From contig CAKZUE010000025.1 in NCBI GenBank assembly GCA_937920635.1, positions 1 to 49,842 on the forward strand: 49,842 nucleotides of DNA, in the 5' to 3' direction. The notes beneath the pieces were generated by a model. It searched no databases, was not told the origin of the DNA, and was given only the letters and a program-made list of their open reading frames with translations. Position 1 is the first letter of the stretch; each line of letters starts with the position of its first letter. Source of the DNA: an uncultured Bryobacteraceae bacterium (GTDB lineage Bacteria; Acidobacteriota; Terriglobia; Bryobacterales; Bryobacteraceae). Made by a program: the position numbers and the translations under genes. This document shows positions 27,072 to 35,420 of this stretch, piece by piece.

Positions 27072-28127
27072 TCACGCCGTCAGCTTCAGGATGAAGCGCT
27101 CCATCACCAGCCGGTCGTCCGGGCGCGTCGATTTCATCCCGCTGTCGGCCTCGAGGATTGCTTCGATCCCAGCCGCCAATTGCGCCGCCGTGAACCGCGC
27201 CGCCGCCGCGTGGATCTGCTCCGCCCGCGCCCGCCACATCGGCAGCCCCAGGCGCTGGAAATAGCTCTGCACCTCCTGCGCCGTGCGCAGCTTCTGCTCG
27301 CGCGCCGCCAGCGCCAGCCGGAACACGCCCTCCAGGAACATCAGCGCCAGCGGCAGGTATTCGCCCGCGCGGATCAGCAGGTCCAGTAAATCGAGCGCCC
27401 GCGCCCGGTCGCGCCGCGCCAGCGCGTCCACCAATTCGAAAACGGTCGACTCCTCCGCATCCGGCACCAGCGCCGCAATGTCGTCCGCCGTCACCGCCCG
27501 CCCGGCGCAGTACAGAGCCAGCTTTTCGATCTCCGTCTCGATCCGCATGCCGTCGGCTGCCGTCACTGCTGCCAGCAGCTCCGCCTCGCGCCGCCCCAGC
27601 TTCAGCCCCCGCTTCGCCGCCAGATCGAGCGCCAGCTCCTGCGCCTGACGGGCGTCCAGCCGCCGAAACTCGACGACCGCGGCCGCTGAGTAGAACTTGA
27701 GCAGCCGTTCCATCCGCGTCTTGTCTTCCCCCTCGAAGTCCCACCGGCGCGCATCGAACACGAGCGTCACGCCCGGCGGCGGGTCCTGCGCATACTGCGC
27801 GATCATCTCCGGCGCGCCGCCGCCAGCGCCCGCTTCTTCGTCCGCCGCGCCGCGCCCGCGCGGCAGCGCCGCCTCGGCTGACGCCACCCAGATGAGCCGC
27901 CGCGGCGCAAACAGCGCGAACGACCGCGCATCGTCGAGCACCTCCCCCAGCGTCACTTCCTCGAGGTCGTGCCGGACGTAGCCCTGGTCGCGCTCCTCTT
28001 CCGCCAGGCACTTCCTGAGCAGCGTCTCGCGGCACCTCCGCCGCAGGCAGTCCTCCGGTCCGGCGAACAGCAGCAACGGCGGCGGCGCCTTGCGTTCCAG
28101 CTCCCGGAGAAACTGATCGGGCGTCAT
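27072..28127 (-). CDS. holA: DNA polymerase III subunit delta
   Basis: The 351-residue protein has the order of HolA: an N-terminal AAA-like domain without a true P-loop (LLFAGPEDCLRRRCRE; VTLGEVLDDARSFALFAPRRLIWV), a middle domain with the conserved EIEKLALYC segment, and a helical collar domain containing FELVDALARRDRARAL. Delta opens the sliding clamp in the clamp-loader complex. It is the last gene of the psd-pssA-usg-lptE-holA run, with a 4-nt gap to lptE. The lptE-holA adjacency is also found in other Gram-negative bacteria and supports the call. Confidence 0.9.
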   Translation of the reverse strand: MTPDQFLRELERKAPPPLLLFAGPEDCLRRRCRETLLRKCLAEEERDQGYVRHDLEEVTLGEVLDDARSFALFAPRRLIWVASAEAALPRGRGAADEEAGAGGGAPEMIAQYAQDPPPGVTLVFDARRWDFEGEDKTRMERLLKFYSAAAVVEFRRLDARQAQELALDLAAKRGLKLGRREAELLAAVTAADGMRIETEIEKLALYCAGRAVTADDIAALVPDAEESTVFELVDALARRDRARALDLLDLLIRAGEYLPLALMFLEGVFRLALAAREQKLRTAQEVQSYFQRLGLPMWRARAEQIHAAAARFTAAQLAAGIEAILEADSGMKSTRPDDRLVMERFILKLTA

Positions 28128-28131
28128 CGTG

Positions 28132-28644
28132 TCAGAAGGCCTCGAGCATCGAGCTCACCACCTGCCGCGCCAGCTCGCGGCTCAGGCGCTCCAGCGCGGT
28201 AGCGCTCTCGTCGAAATACTGCGCCTGGTCCACGGCGATTTCGTAGCGGCCCCGGAATTCGTAGTTCTGGCGCTCCCACAGCACGTTCCCCGTGGCCCGT
28301 TCCACCAGCTTCACGTCCAGAAACACGTGCACCTGCACGCCCGAGGCCCGTCCCGTGCGCTGGTCGAACAGCGACGGGAAGCTGAAGTAGTTCTTCACCG
28401 TGCCGTAGAGCACCGCGTCCGCCTCGTTCGGGTCCGCCACCACGCGGTACCGCGTGCGGGTGAGGAATTCGCGCGTAATCGCCGCCGGAAGCTGTCCGGT
28501 GAGCTGGTAGCGCGGACTGGCATTGCCGAACGCAGGAATCGCGATCGTGCGAAGCGTGGACGGCAGCAGGTCCGCGCGCCCGCCCACATGGTAGCCGCAG
28601 CCGGCCAACGCGCAGGCCACCATCAGAGCGGCGGCACGCTTCAC
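28132..28644 (-). CDS. lptE: LPS-assembly lipoprotein LptE
   Basis: The start is GTG 28644, overlapping the stop of the upstream gene by 4 bp (GTGA) with GGAGGGAGG upstream. The 170 residues open with a lipobox LAGC (13-16), giving a lipidated Cys16 followed by GYHVGGR, the usual LptE start. The body has LRTIAIPAFGN, DADAVLYGTVK-like strand segments and RTGRASGVQVHVFLDVKL, which fit LptE. It plugs the LptD outer-membrane channel in LPS export. lptD itself is not in the window. Confidence 0.88.
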   Translation of the reverse strand: MKRAAALMVACALAGCGYHVGGRADLLPSTLRTIAIPAFGNASPRYQLTGQLPAAITREFLTRTRYRVVADPNEADAVLYGTVKNYFSFPSLFDQRTGRASGVQVHVFLDVKLVERATGNVLWERQNYEFRGRYEIAVDQAQYFDESATALERLSRELARQVVSSMLEAF

Positions 28645-29663
28645 CGCGCCTCCCTCCCGCGCGCCAGCAGCCCCGCCGTCAGCAGCGCCGCTTCCGCGTG
28701 CGACCGCAGATTGTCGAACACCAGCCAGAACCACGCCGCCTGCGCTGCCGCGTGGTCTTCGACAATGTCGCTCACCGCCAGCCCTACCTGCCCGCCCACG
28801 CTCACGTTGGAAGCCGGCTCGGCATCCGCCCTCCGGATCTCGATCCCCGCCTCTTCCAGCAGCTCTTCCAGCACGCGCACGGGCGGGCGCTTCTCGAACT
28901 CCACCCATACGTTCAGGCAGTAGCCGTGGAACACCGGCGCCTGGATCAGCCGCACCGACGGCAGCGGAATCCCCCGCGCCCCGCACAGCGTCGCCAGGTG
29001 CTTCTCAATCCGCCCCGCAGCCTCGCTCAGCGCATGCGGCGCGCCGCGCCCGTACCGCGGCAGCAGATTGAAGCTCACCTGCGCGCCGAACACCTCCTGC
29101 GGCACTTCGCGAAAGTTCAGCAGGCTCAGCGTCTGATTGTGCAGCTCGTCGATCCCCGCGCGCCCCTGCTGGCTCACCGGCTCGAAAACCGTCGCCACCA
29201 CGCGCACCACCCGGCGCTTTGCATGGAGAAGCGCTACCAGCCTGGCCAGCGCCACCGCCGCCGGATGCGCCAGCGTGTGAATCGTCTCCGGCTCCGCTGC
29301 CATCTCTGCCGACTCCAGCAGCGGCGCGCGCAGGCGCGACTCCGGCAGATCCTCGAACTGCCCCGTCAGGTCTACCAGCGCCGGACGCGCCGCAGCCTGC
29401 CGCGCCAGCGCCACGGCTCTCTCATTGGCCTCCCGTGCGCCGGCCAGGAGCACCACGTCGGCGGCCTCCACCAGCGTCCGGTCCAGCGCATGCATCACCG
29501 TGATGTCGTCGTCTTCCTCCTCCGGCGCCGCAAGCACATGCTCTTCGGCGCGGCTCGCGGCCAGCGTCAGCCGCACCGGCAGCTTCTGCTCTTCGACCAG
29601 GTCGCAGATCTCGCGGCCCAGAATCGTGTCCCCGCCTACCAGCAGCCAGTCGGTCTTACGCAT
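28641..29663 (-). CDS. usg: Usg-like aspartate-semialdehyde-dehydrogenase paralogue without the catalytic cysteine
   Basis: The 340-residue fold follows aspartate-semialdehyde dehydrogenase throughout: VGGDTILGREI for the nucleotide loop, SQQGRAGIDELHNQ for the substrate helix and RLIQAPVFHGYCLNVWVEF for the C-terminal domain. The catalytic cysteine (NPxCS in true enzymes) is missing: the matching segment is AHPAAV at 132-137, with Ala136 at the cysteine position. Such dead paralogues are known as Usg. It overlaps pssA by 8 bp and lptE by 4 bp, so it is translated with envelope genes; its role is not known. A true asd is expected elsewhere. Confidence 0.78.
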   Translation of the reverse strand: MRKTDWLLVGGDTILGREICDLVEEQKLPVRLTLAASRAEEHVLAAPEEEDDDITVMHALDRTLVEAADVVLLAGAREANERAVALARQAAARPALVDLTGQFEDLPESRLRAPLLESAEMAAEPETIHTLAHPAAVALARLVALLHAKRRVVRVVATVFEPVSQQGRAGIDELHNQTLSLLNFREVPQEVFGAQVSFNLLPRYGRGAPHALSEAAGRIEKHLATLCGARGIPLPSVRLIQAPVFHGYCLNVWVEFEKRPPVRVLEELLEEAGIEIRRADAEPASNVSVGGQVGLAVSDIVEDHAAAQAAWFWLVFDNLRSHAEAALLTAGLLARGREAR

Positions 29664-30570
29664 GGCCTTCCCCGCCTCCGCCCGGCGGATTCGCCGCCGG
29701 CTCGCGCCGCACGGCGTGGCGGAAGAGCCCGCCGATCCGCACCAGAATCCCGCTGCTCACGTAAGCGATCGCCATCGCCAGCAGCACCGGCTGCGAGAAG
29801 TTCCAGATCAGGTAGAACAGCATGCCCAGCAGCACCACGCTGCGCGGGCTGCGCGGGCTCAGCAGGTTGAAGTCCTTGAAGCTTCGGTACCGCCACGTGC
29901 TCACCATCAGGAAGCTCAGCAGCGCCAGCAGCGCCGCCCACGCCGCGCTCAGCGGCCACAGAGTGAGAGGCGCCGAGTCCGCCGCATACACCACCGCCGC
30001 CACCATGCCCGCCGCCGCGGGAATCGGCAATCCCACAAAGTACTTCCGGTCCGGCCGCCCCGGATTGCGCGGCACCGGGTTCGACGTAATGTTGAACCGC
30101 GCCAGCCGCATCGAGCCGCAGCAGACGAACATGAACAGGATGAAGTAGCCCGCCTGCAACACGTACTTCCGCGCCTCCGGCGGCGTCGCCGGATCGAGAA
30201 ACTGAAAGCCGTACACGAAAGCCAGCACCGCCGGCGCAATGCCGAAGCTGATCACATCGGCCAGCGAGTCCAGCTCCTTCCCAAACTCCGAGGTCGTGTT
30301 CGTCAGCCGCGCAATCCGCCCGTCCAGCCCGTCAAAAAACACCGCCACGCCGATCACTTTCGCCGCCAGCTCCCAGTGCGGATTCGATCCCAGGTGCCCC
30401 GCATGGGCCCACAGCGCCCCTTCGATCGATTTCAGGATCGCCAGGAACCCCAGAAACAGATTCCCCGCCGTGAACAGCGTCGGCAACGCATACGCGGCGC
30501 GCCTCGGCCGCCGGTCCGGCGAATTCGGATCGATCAGCCTCTCCCGCAGGTTCACTCGCGGCATTCCCAT
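29656..30570 (-). CDS. pssA: CDP-diacylglycerol-serine O-phosphatidyltransferase
   Basis: A membrane CDP-alcohol phosphatidyltransferase of 304 residues. The family motif is complete: Asp80, Asp83-Gly84, Ala87-Arg88, Gly97, Asp101 and Asp105 (FFDGLDGRIAR ... GKELDSLAD). Six to eight hydrophobic segments follow. The pairing with psd, 7 bp upstream, identifies serine as the acceptor: PssA makes phosphatidylserine and Psd decarboxylates it to phosphatidylethanolamine. ATG 30564 (residue 3) is an alternative start. The gene overlaps usg by 8 bp. Confidence 0.93.
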   Translation of the reverse strand: MGMPRVNLRERLIDPNSPDRRPRRAAYALPTLFTAGNLFLGFLAILKSIEGALWAHAGHLGSNPHWELAAKVIGVAVFFDGLDGRIARLTNTTSEFGKELDSLADVISFGIAPAVLAFVYGFQFLDPATPPEARKYVLQAGYFILFMFVCCGSMRLARFNITSNPVPRNPGRPDRKYFVGLPIPAAAGMVAAVVYAADSAPLTLWPLSAAWAALLALLSFLMVSTWRYRSFKDFNLLSPRSPRSVVLLGMLFYLIWNFSQPVLLAMAIAYVSSGILVRIGGLFRHAVRREPAANPPGGGGEGHA

Positions 30571-30577
30571 GGCGGCC

Positions 30578-31183
30578 TCATTCCTTCGGCGTCATCTCGG
30601 CCAGGATCGACGATCCCGCCCGCACCCGCTCGCCCTCGCGCACCCGCAGCCGCCACTCCGGTCCCAGGTGCACGTCCACGCGCGACCCGAACCGGATCAG
30701 CCCCACCCGCTCGCCCGCCGTCACAAAATCGCCCGGCTGCTTGTAGCAGACCACGCGCCGCGCAATCAGCCCGGCGATCTGCGAGAACCGCACCACCGTG
30801 CCGCGCCCGTCGATCGTGATCGTGTTCATCTCGTTCTGCACGCTGGCTTCATCGCGGCTCGCCACCAGGAACTTGCCCGGCTTGTACTGCACGTCCACCA
30901 CCTTGCCCCCGACCGGCGCGCGGTTCACATGAACGTCGAAGATGTTCAGGAAGATGCTGACCACTGTCTCGCCGGGCGCCTCCTTGATCCGCACGATCTT
31001 GCCGTCGGCCGGCGACACCGCATATGGCCCGTGCGGAATCTCGCGCTCGGGGTCGCGGAAAAACCACAAACAGAACAGCGCAAAAATGTAAAACGGCGCG
31101 CCTGCCCACGGATGGACCGCCCATCCCAACAGCGCGCCCGCGGCCGCTGCGCCAACAGCGAAGTACAACCCGGTGATCACCAT
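30578..31183 (-). CDS. psd: Phosphatidylserine decarboxylase proenzyme, short form (PSD-A)
   Basis: The 201-residue protein is the short PSD-A form. Two N-terminal hydrophobic helices (about 4-21 and 27-42) precede PADGKIVRI, FLNIFDVHVNR and the autocleavage site FGS at 165-167; cleavage before Ser167 would create the pyruvoyl group. It makes phosphatidylethanolamine from the PssA product. It is first of the five-gene envelope run. Its start is separated from the M20 gene end by 19 bp. Confidence 0.93.
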   Translation of the reverse strand: MVITGLYFAVGAAAAGALLGWAVHPWAGAPFYIFALFCLWFFRDPEREIPHGPYAVSPADGKIVRIKEAPGETVVSIFLNIFDVHVNRAPVGGKVVDVQYKPGKFLVASRDEASVQNEMNTITIDGRGTVVRFSQIAGLIARRVVCYKQPGDFVTAGERVGLIRFGSRVDVHLGPEWRLRVREGERVRAGSSILAEMTPKE

Positions 31184-31202
31184 GCGGGCATGAATTCCCT
31201 AT

Positions 31203-32357
31203 TCATTGTCCCAAATGGAGCACAAGGTGGGCCAGAAGCGCGATCCGCTGCGCCGCCGGCCCGGTCAGAATCGACTCGTGCGGCGCATGCGCTCCCTCCC
31301 CCACGCCTCCCAGCCCGTCCAGCGTCGGCACGCCCAGCGCCGCCGTGAAATTGCCGTCCGAGCCGCCGCCCGTGGAAGATTCCTCCAGCTCCACGCCCAG
31401 CTTCTCCCGCGCAATTTTCTGCGCCGCGCGGAACAGCGCGGCGACCTTGCGCGTGCGCTCCATCGGCGGGCGGTTCAATCCGCCGGTCACCTCGATGCGG
31501 CACCGCCGGTCCACTGGCCGCAGCGCTTTGAACTTTCTGTCGAGCCCCGCCGCGTCGCGCAGCCGCGCCACGCGGATGTCCACCTCCGCCTCGGCTTCAT
31601 CCGGAACCACGTTCGTCCGCGTGCCTCCCCGCACAATGCCCGGATTCACCGTCAGGCCCTTCTTTAGGTCCGTGAACGCCGCGATGCGCTCGATCTGCCG
31701 CGCCAGTTCCACGATCGCGTTCGCACCGGCGCTGAAGTCGACGCCCGCATGCGCCTTCCGCCCGCGCACCCGCACCGTGTAGTCGCCCACCCCTTTGCGC
31801 GCCGTCTTCAGCTTTCCTTCGAGCCCCGTGCCCGGCTCGAGCACGAGCACCGCCGCGCTTTCCAGCGCCAGCCTCTCCGTGTGCGCGCGCGAATCCGCGC
31901 TGCCCGTCTCCTCGTCGGAAACAACCCACATCTGAACGCCGCGCGCCACCGGCAGGTCCAGCTCCCGCAGCAGCCGCATCGCGGTGATGAAGAACGCGAG
32001 CCCAGACTTCATGTCCAGCACGCCCGGTCCGTAGATGCGCCCGCCCGCTTCGCGCCACGGCATCGTGCGCAGCGTGCCCGCAGGCCACACCGTGTCGCCG
32101 TGGCCCACCGCCAGCAGCCCCGGCTGCTTCTTCCGCGCCGGTCCCGGAAGAGCGAACGTCAGCAGCAGGCACCGCCCGGCGCGGGGCATCTTCACGAGCC
32201 TCGCCGCGGCGCAATCGCGCGTCTCTTCCGCGAGCAGCTCCATCAACCGCGTCACCGCCGCCGCGTCCTCGCTGGGCGATTCGCATTCCACCAGCTTCCG
32301 CAGCAGCGCGCGCGCCGCAGGCCACGCCGCCTGCGCTTTTCGGAGGATCTCGTCCAT
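31203..32357 (-). CDS. M20-family metallopeptidase (glutamate carboxypeptidase-like)
   Basis: A two-zinc M20 hydrolase of 384 residues. Metal ligands are visible: His86 in GHGDT, Asp115 in GPGVLDMKSG, the Glu149-Glu150 pair in DEETGS, Glu174 in LEPG, and a late histidine in GAHAPHES. The dimerisation domain is inserted from about residue 185 to 300 (GVGDYTVRVRGRKAHAG). The pattern is closest to the glutamate carboxypeptidase/CPG2-like branch, which removes C-terminal glutamate from peptides or folates; the exact substrate cannot be read. No signal peptide is seen, so it should be cytoplasmic. It is divergent from fabZ with only 22 bp between the start codons. Confidence 0.85.
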   Translation of the reverse strand: MDEILRKAQAAWPAARALLRKLVECESPSEDAAAVTRLMELLAEETRDCAAARLVKMPRAGRCLLLTFALPGPARKKQPGLLAVGHGDTVWPAGTLRTMPWREAGGRIYGPGVLDMKSGLAFFITAMRLLRELDLPVARGVQMWVVSDEETGSADSRAHTERLALESAAVLVLEPGTGLEGKLKTARKGVGDYTVRVRGRKAHAGVDFSAGANAIVELARQIERIAAFTDLKKGLTVNPGIVRGGTRTNVVPDEAEAEVDIRVARLRDAAGLDRKFKALRPVDRRCRIEVTGGLNRPPMERTRKVAALFRAAQKIAREKLGVELEESSTGGGSDGNFTAALGVPTLDGLGGVGEGAHAPHESILTGPAAQRIALLAHLVLHLGQ

Positions 32358-32379
32358 CGTTTGTTAGAATAGCCTTCTC

Positions 32380-32838
32380 ATGGCTGTGCTCGAAAACATC
32401 GATATCCGCGACATTCTGCCTCACCGCTATCCGATGCTGCTGGTCGACCGGATCCTCGAGATCGAGGAGGACCGCATCGTCGGCATGAAAAATGTCACGG
32501 CCAACGAGCCTTTCTTCATGGGCCATTTCCCGGAATACCCGGTCATGCCCGGCGTGCTGATCGTTGAAGCCATGGCCCAGGTGGGCGGCGTGCTGGTTCT
32601 GAAGACCGTGCCCGACCGCAAGTCGAAGCTCGTGCTGTTCGCGTCCATCGAAGAGGCAAAGTTCCGCCGCCCCGTGCTGCCCGGCGACACGCTCATCATC
32701 GAATGCAGGACGCTCAAGCGGAAGGAGACCGTCGTCAAGATGCAGGGCACGGCCAAAGTCAACGGCCAGGTGGTGGCCGAGGGGGTCGTCATGTGCAAGC
32801 TGATCGACCGCCCCGCCCCGGCGGAAGCCCAGGGCTGA
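32380..32838 (+). CDS. fabZ: 3-hydroxyacyl-[acyl-carrier-protein] dehydratase FabZ
   Basis: The 152-residue protein has the catalytic residues of FabZ at canonical numbers, His49 in GHFPEYPVMPG and Glu63 in VEAMAQ. It removes water from 3-hydroxyacyl-ACP in fatty-acid synthesis and balances fatty acid against lipid A supply, hence its place directly before lpxA (4-nt gap). No Shine-Dalgarno is evident in the 22 bp before the ATG; a TAGAAT -10-like hexamer at 32365-32370 would give an almost leaderless message. Confidence 0.96.
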   Translation: MAVLENIDIRDILPHRYPMLLVDRILEIEEDRIVGMKNVTANEPFFMGHFPEYPVMPGVLIVEAMAQVGGVLVLKTVPDRKSKLVLFASIEEAKFRRPVLPGDTLIIECRTLKRKETVVKMQGTAKVNGQVVAEGVVMCKLIDRPAPAEAQG

Positions 32839-32842
32839 GCCC

Positions 32843-33619
32843 ATGCCCGTCCACCCCACGGCGATCGTGGATCCGGCGGCTCGGATTCACCCCGACGCCG
32901 ACGTGGGGCCGTATTGCGTCATCGGCGCGGAAGTGGAAATCGGCGCGCGCACGCGCCTCATGGGCCATCTCTTCATCGAAGGCCCCACCTGGATCGGTGA
33001 AGACAACCTGTTCTTCCCTTACTCCACCATCGGCGTCGCTTCCCAGGATCTGAAATACAAAGGCGAGCGCGCCGAGACCCGCATCGGCTCCCGCAACCGC
33101 ATCCGCGAGTTCGTCACCATCCACCGCGGCACCGGCGGCGGCGGAGGCGTCACCACGCTGGGCGACGACAACCTCATCATGGCTTACGCCCACATCGCCC
33201 ACGACGCCCGCATCGGCAGCCACTGCATCCTCGGCAACGCCGCCACGCTGGCGGGCCACGTCACCATCGGCGACTGGGCCATCATCGAAGCCTTCTCCGG
33301 CGTCCATCAGTTCTGCCGCATCGGCCGCCACGCCTTCGTCGGCGGCTACAGCGTCATCACCCGCGATGTGCTGCCTTATTCGATGACCGTCACGCCGCGC
33401 GAATCGCGCCTGTACGGCGCCAACAAGGTGGGCCTCGAGCGCCGCGGCTTCCCCGCCGAATCCATCCAGGCGCTGCACAAGGCGTTCCGCCTGCTCCGCA
33501 GCGAGTCATTGAACACTTCGCAGGCTCTCGACAGGATCCGCGAGGAAGTGCCCGCCACGGCCGAGGTGGCCGAGCTGCTCGACTTCATCGGTTCCTCCGA
33601 ACGCGGGATCATCAAGTGA
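32843..33619 (+). CDS. lpxA: UDP-N-acetylglucosamine acyltransferase LpxA
   Basis: The 258 residues form a left-handed hexapeptide beta-helix followed by a helical C-terminus. The catalytic histidine is His120 in AYAHIAHD (His125 in E. coli). IREFVTIHRGT and VHQFCRIG are typical. It transfers a 3-hydroxyacyl chain from ACP to UDP-GlcNAc, or to the 3-amino sugar if the adjacent oxidoreductase is GnnA-like, in the first step of lipid A synthesis. It overlaps lpxI by 4 bp (GTGA). Confidence 0.95.
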   Translation: MPVHPTAIVDPAARIHPDADVGPYCVIGAEVEIGARTRLMGHLFIEGPTWIGEDNLFFPYSTIGVASQDLKYKGERAETRIGSRNRIREFVTIHRGTGGGGGVTTLGDDNLIMAYAHIAHDARIGSHCILGNAATLAGHVTIGDWAIIEAFSGVHQFCRIGRHAFVGGYSVITRDVLPYSMTVTPRESRLYGANKVGLERRGFPAESIQALHKAFRLLRSESLNTSQALDRIREEVPATAEVAELLDFIGSSERGIIK

Positions 33620-34431
33620 GATACGGGCTGATTGCCGGATCGAGCCGCTTTCCCGTGCTGGCGCTCGAAGAGGCGCGCCGGCTCGGGCACGAGGTCGTCG
33701 TCATCGCGCTCAAAGACCACGCTCCGCCCGAGGTCGAAGCGCTCGCCGCGCGCTGCTACTGGATCACCATCGCCGAGCTCGGCCGCCTCATCGACATTCT
33801 GAAAAGCGAGGGCCTGACGGAAGTGATCATGGCCGGCCAGGTGAAGCACGTCTCGCTGTTCAGCTCGCTCAAGCCCGACTGGCGCCTGTTCCGCGTGCTC
33901 ATGTCGCTGGAAGAGCGCAACACCGATGCGCTCATCGGCGCCGTGCAGAAGGAACTCGAGCGCGAGGGCATCCGGCTGGCCGATTCCACCCGGCTGCTGA
34001 AACCGCTGCTGGCGGGGGAGGGCCCGCTTACGCGCCGCAAGCCGGACGCGGAGGAGCGCAAAGACATCGACTACGGCCGCCGCGTTGCTAACGCGCTTGC
34101 CGGATTCGACATCGGCCAGAGCGTCGCCGTCTGCGAGCGCGCCTGCGTCGCCGTCGAAGCCATGGAGGGCACCGATGCGATGCTGCGCCGCGCCGCTTCC
34201 CTGGTCAACGGCCGTCCGCTGCGGCTCGTCAAAGTCTCGCGCCGCCGCGCCCATCTGCTGTTCGATGTGCCCGTGGCCGGCCCGGGCACCATCCGCACCA
34301 TGATCGAAACGGGCACGACCGCGCTCGCCGTCGATGCCGGCCGCACCCTGCTGCTCGACCGCGACGAGATGCTCTCGCTCGCCGACGCGCACTCGATCGC
34401 GGTCGTCGGCTGCCTGCCGGAGGGAGAATGA
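33616..34431 (+). CDS. lpxI: UDP-2,3-diacylglucosamine pyrophosphatase LpxI
   Basis: Start GTG 33616 overlaps the lpxA stop. The 271 residues show the LpxI features: LIAGSSRFPVLALEEAR at the N-terminus, EVIMAGQVKHVSLF, and VEAMEGTDAMLRRA and DAGRTLLLDRDEML in the C-terminal half. It hydrolyses UDP-2,3-diacylglucosamine to lipid X and UMP, an alternative to LpxH found in many non-enteric bacteria. It overlaps the next gene by 4 bp (ATGA). lpxB is not in the window. Confidence 0.92.
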   Translation: MRYGLIAGSSRFPVLALEEARRLGHEVVVIALKDHAPPEVEALAARCYWITIAELGRLIDILKSEGLTEVIMAGQVKHVSLFSSLKPDWRLFRVLMSLEERNTDALIGAVQKELEREGIRLADSTRLLKPLLAGEGPLTRRKPDAEERKDIDYGRRVANALAGFDIGQSVAVCERACVAVEAMEGTDAMLRRAASLVNGRPLRLVKVSRRRAHLLFDVPVAGPGTIRTMIETGTTALAVDAGRTLLLDRDEMLSLADAHSIAVVGCLPEGE

Positions 34432-35393
34432 GCCAGCACAAGATCCGCATGGGCGTGGCCGGCGCCGGCGTCTTCGGCCGCAATCACCTGCGCGTCATCG
34501 CCGCCAACGCGCGGGCTGAACTGGCCGCCGTCTACGATCCGGACACGGAGCGCGCCCGCGCCGCCGCGGCGGAATTCGGCGGCGCCGCCTGCGCCTCTCT
34601 GGAGGAATTCGCCGCCCGCTGCGAGGCCGCCGTCATTGCTTCGCCCACCACCACGCACGCCGACGCCGCCTGCCGGCTGATGGAAGCCGGCCTCGACGTG
34701 CTCGTGGAAAAACCCATGGCCGCCAGCCTCGGCGAAGCCAGCCGCATGATCGAGACCGCCCGCCGCCACGGGCGCCTGTTGCAGGTGGGCCACCTGGAGC
34801 GCTTCAACCCCGCGGTGGAGGCCGCGCGCCGCATCCTCCGCCTGCCGCTGTTTTTCGAGATCCACCGCCTCAGCGTCTTTTCCCCGCGCAGCCTGGATGT
34901 CGACGTCGTTGCCGATCTCATGATCCATGACCTCGACCTCGTGCTCTCGATGACCGGCGAAGAGCCCTCCGAGGTCCGCGCCGCCGGCATCGCCGTGCTC
35001 TCGCCGAAACCCGACATCGCCAACGTCCGGCTCGAATTCCCCGGCGGCTGCATCGCCAACCTCACCGCCTCGCGCGTCTCCACCGAGCGCGTGCGCAAAT
35101 TGCGCTTCTTCCAGCCGCGGCAGTACGTCTCGGTGGACTACGCCAGGCAGGAGTGCATCTCGATCCGCGTCAGCGAAGACCGGCAGGTGCGCTTCGAGCC
35201 GCAGCCGGTTGCCAAAGGCGAGCCGCTGGCGCGCCAGTTGGACGCGTTTCTCGACTCTGTGGCGGCGCGCTCGCGTCCCGCTGTCGATGGCGAAGCGGGC
35301 GCGCGCGCCCTGGCTCTGGCTCTCCAGATCGCCGAAAGGATCGCCGCCCACGGCAAAGTGGTAGCCGAGCGGCTCCGCTCCGCGTCAATCTAG
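34428..35393 (+). CDS. Gfo/Idh/MocA-family oxidoreductase, lipid A cluster
   Basis: The 321 residues begin with a nucleotide loop GVAGAGVFGRNH and contain the EKP motif (VLVEKPMA) and a DLMIHDLDL catalytic-region segment. It is an NAD(P)-dependent sugar dehydrogenase. It is translationally coupled to lpxI. In other bacteria an oxidoreductase of this type beside lpxA (GnnA) oxidises UDP-GlcNAc at C-3, for amination by GnnB and an N-linked lipid A acyl chain. No GnnB aminotransferase is visible here, so the GnnA assignment is only possible; related acidobacterial clusters carry such a gene next to lpxI. Confidence 0.82.
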   Translation: MSQHKIRMGVAGAGVFGRNHLRVIAANARAELAAVYDPDTERARAAAAEFGGAACASLEEFAARCEAAVIASPTTTHADAACRLMEAGLDVLVEKPMAASLGEASRMIETARRHGRLLQVGHLERFNPAVEAARRILRLPLFFEIHRLSVFSPRSLDVDVVADLMIHDLDLVLSMTGEEPSEVRAAGIAVLSPKPDIANVRLEFPGGCIANLTASRVSTERVRKLRFFQPRQYVSVDYARQECISIRVSEDRQVRFEPQPVAKGEPLARQLDAFLDSVAARSRPAVDGEAGARALALALQIAERIAAHGKVVAERLRSASI

Positions 35394-35420
35394 AAGAAGA
35401 GGTCCCGCTTCCCGGCGCGG

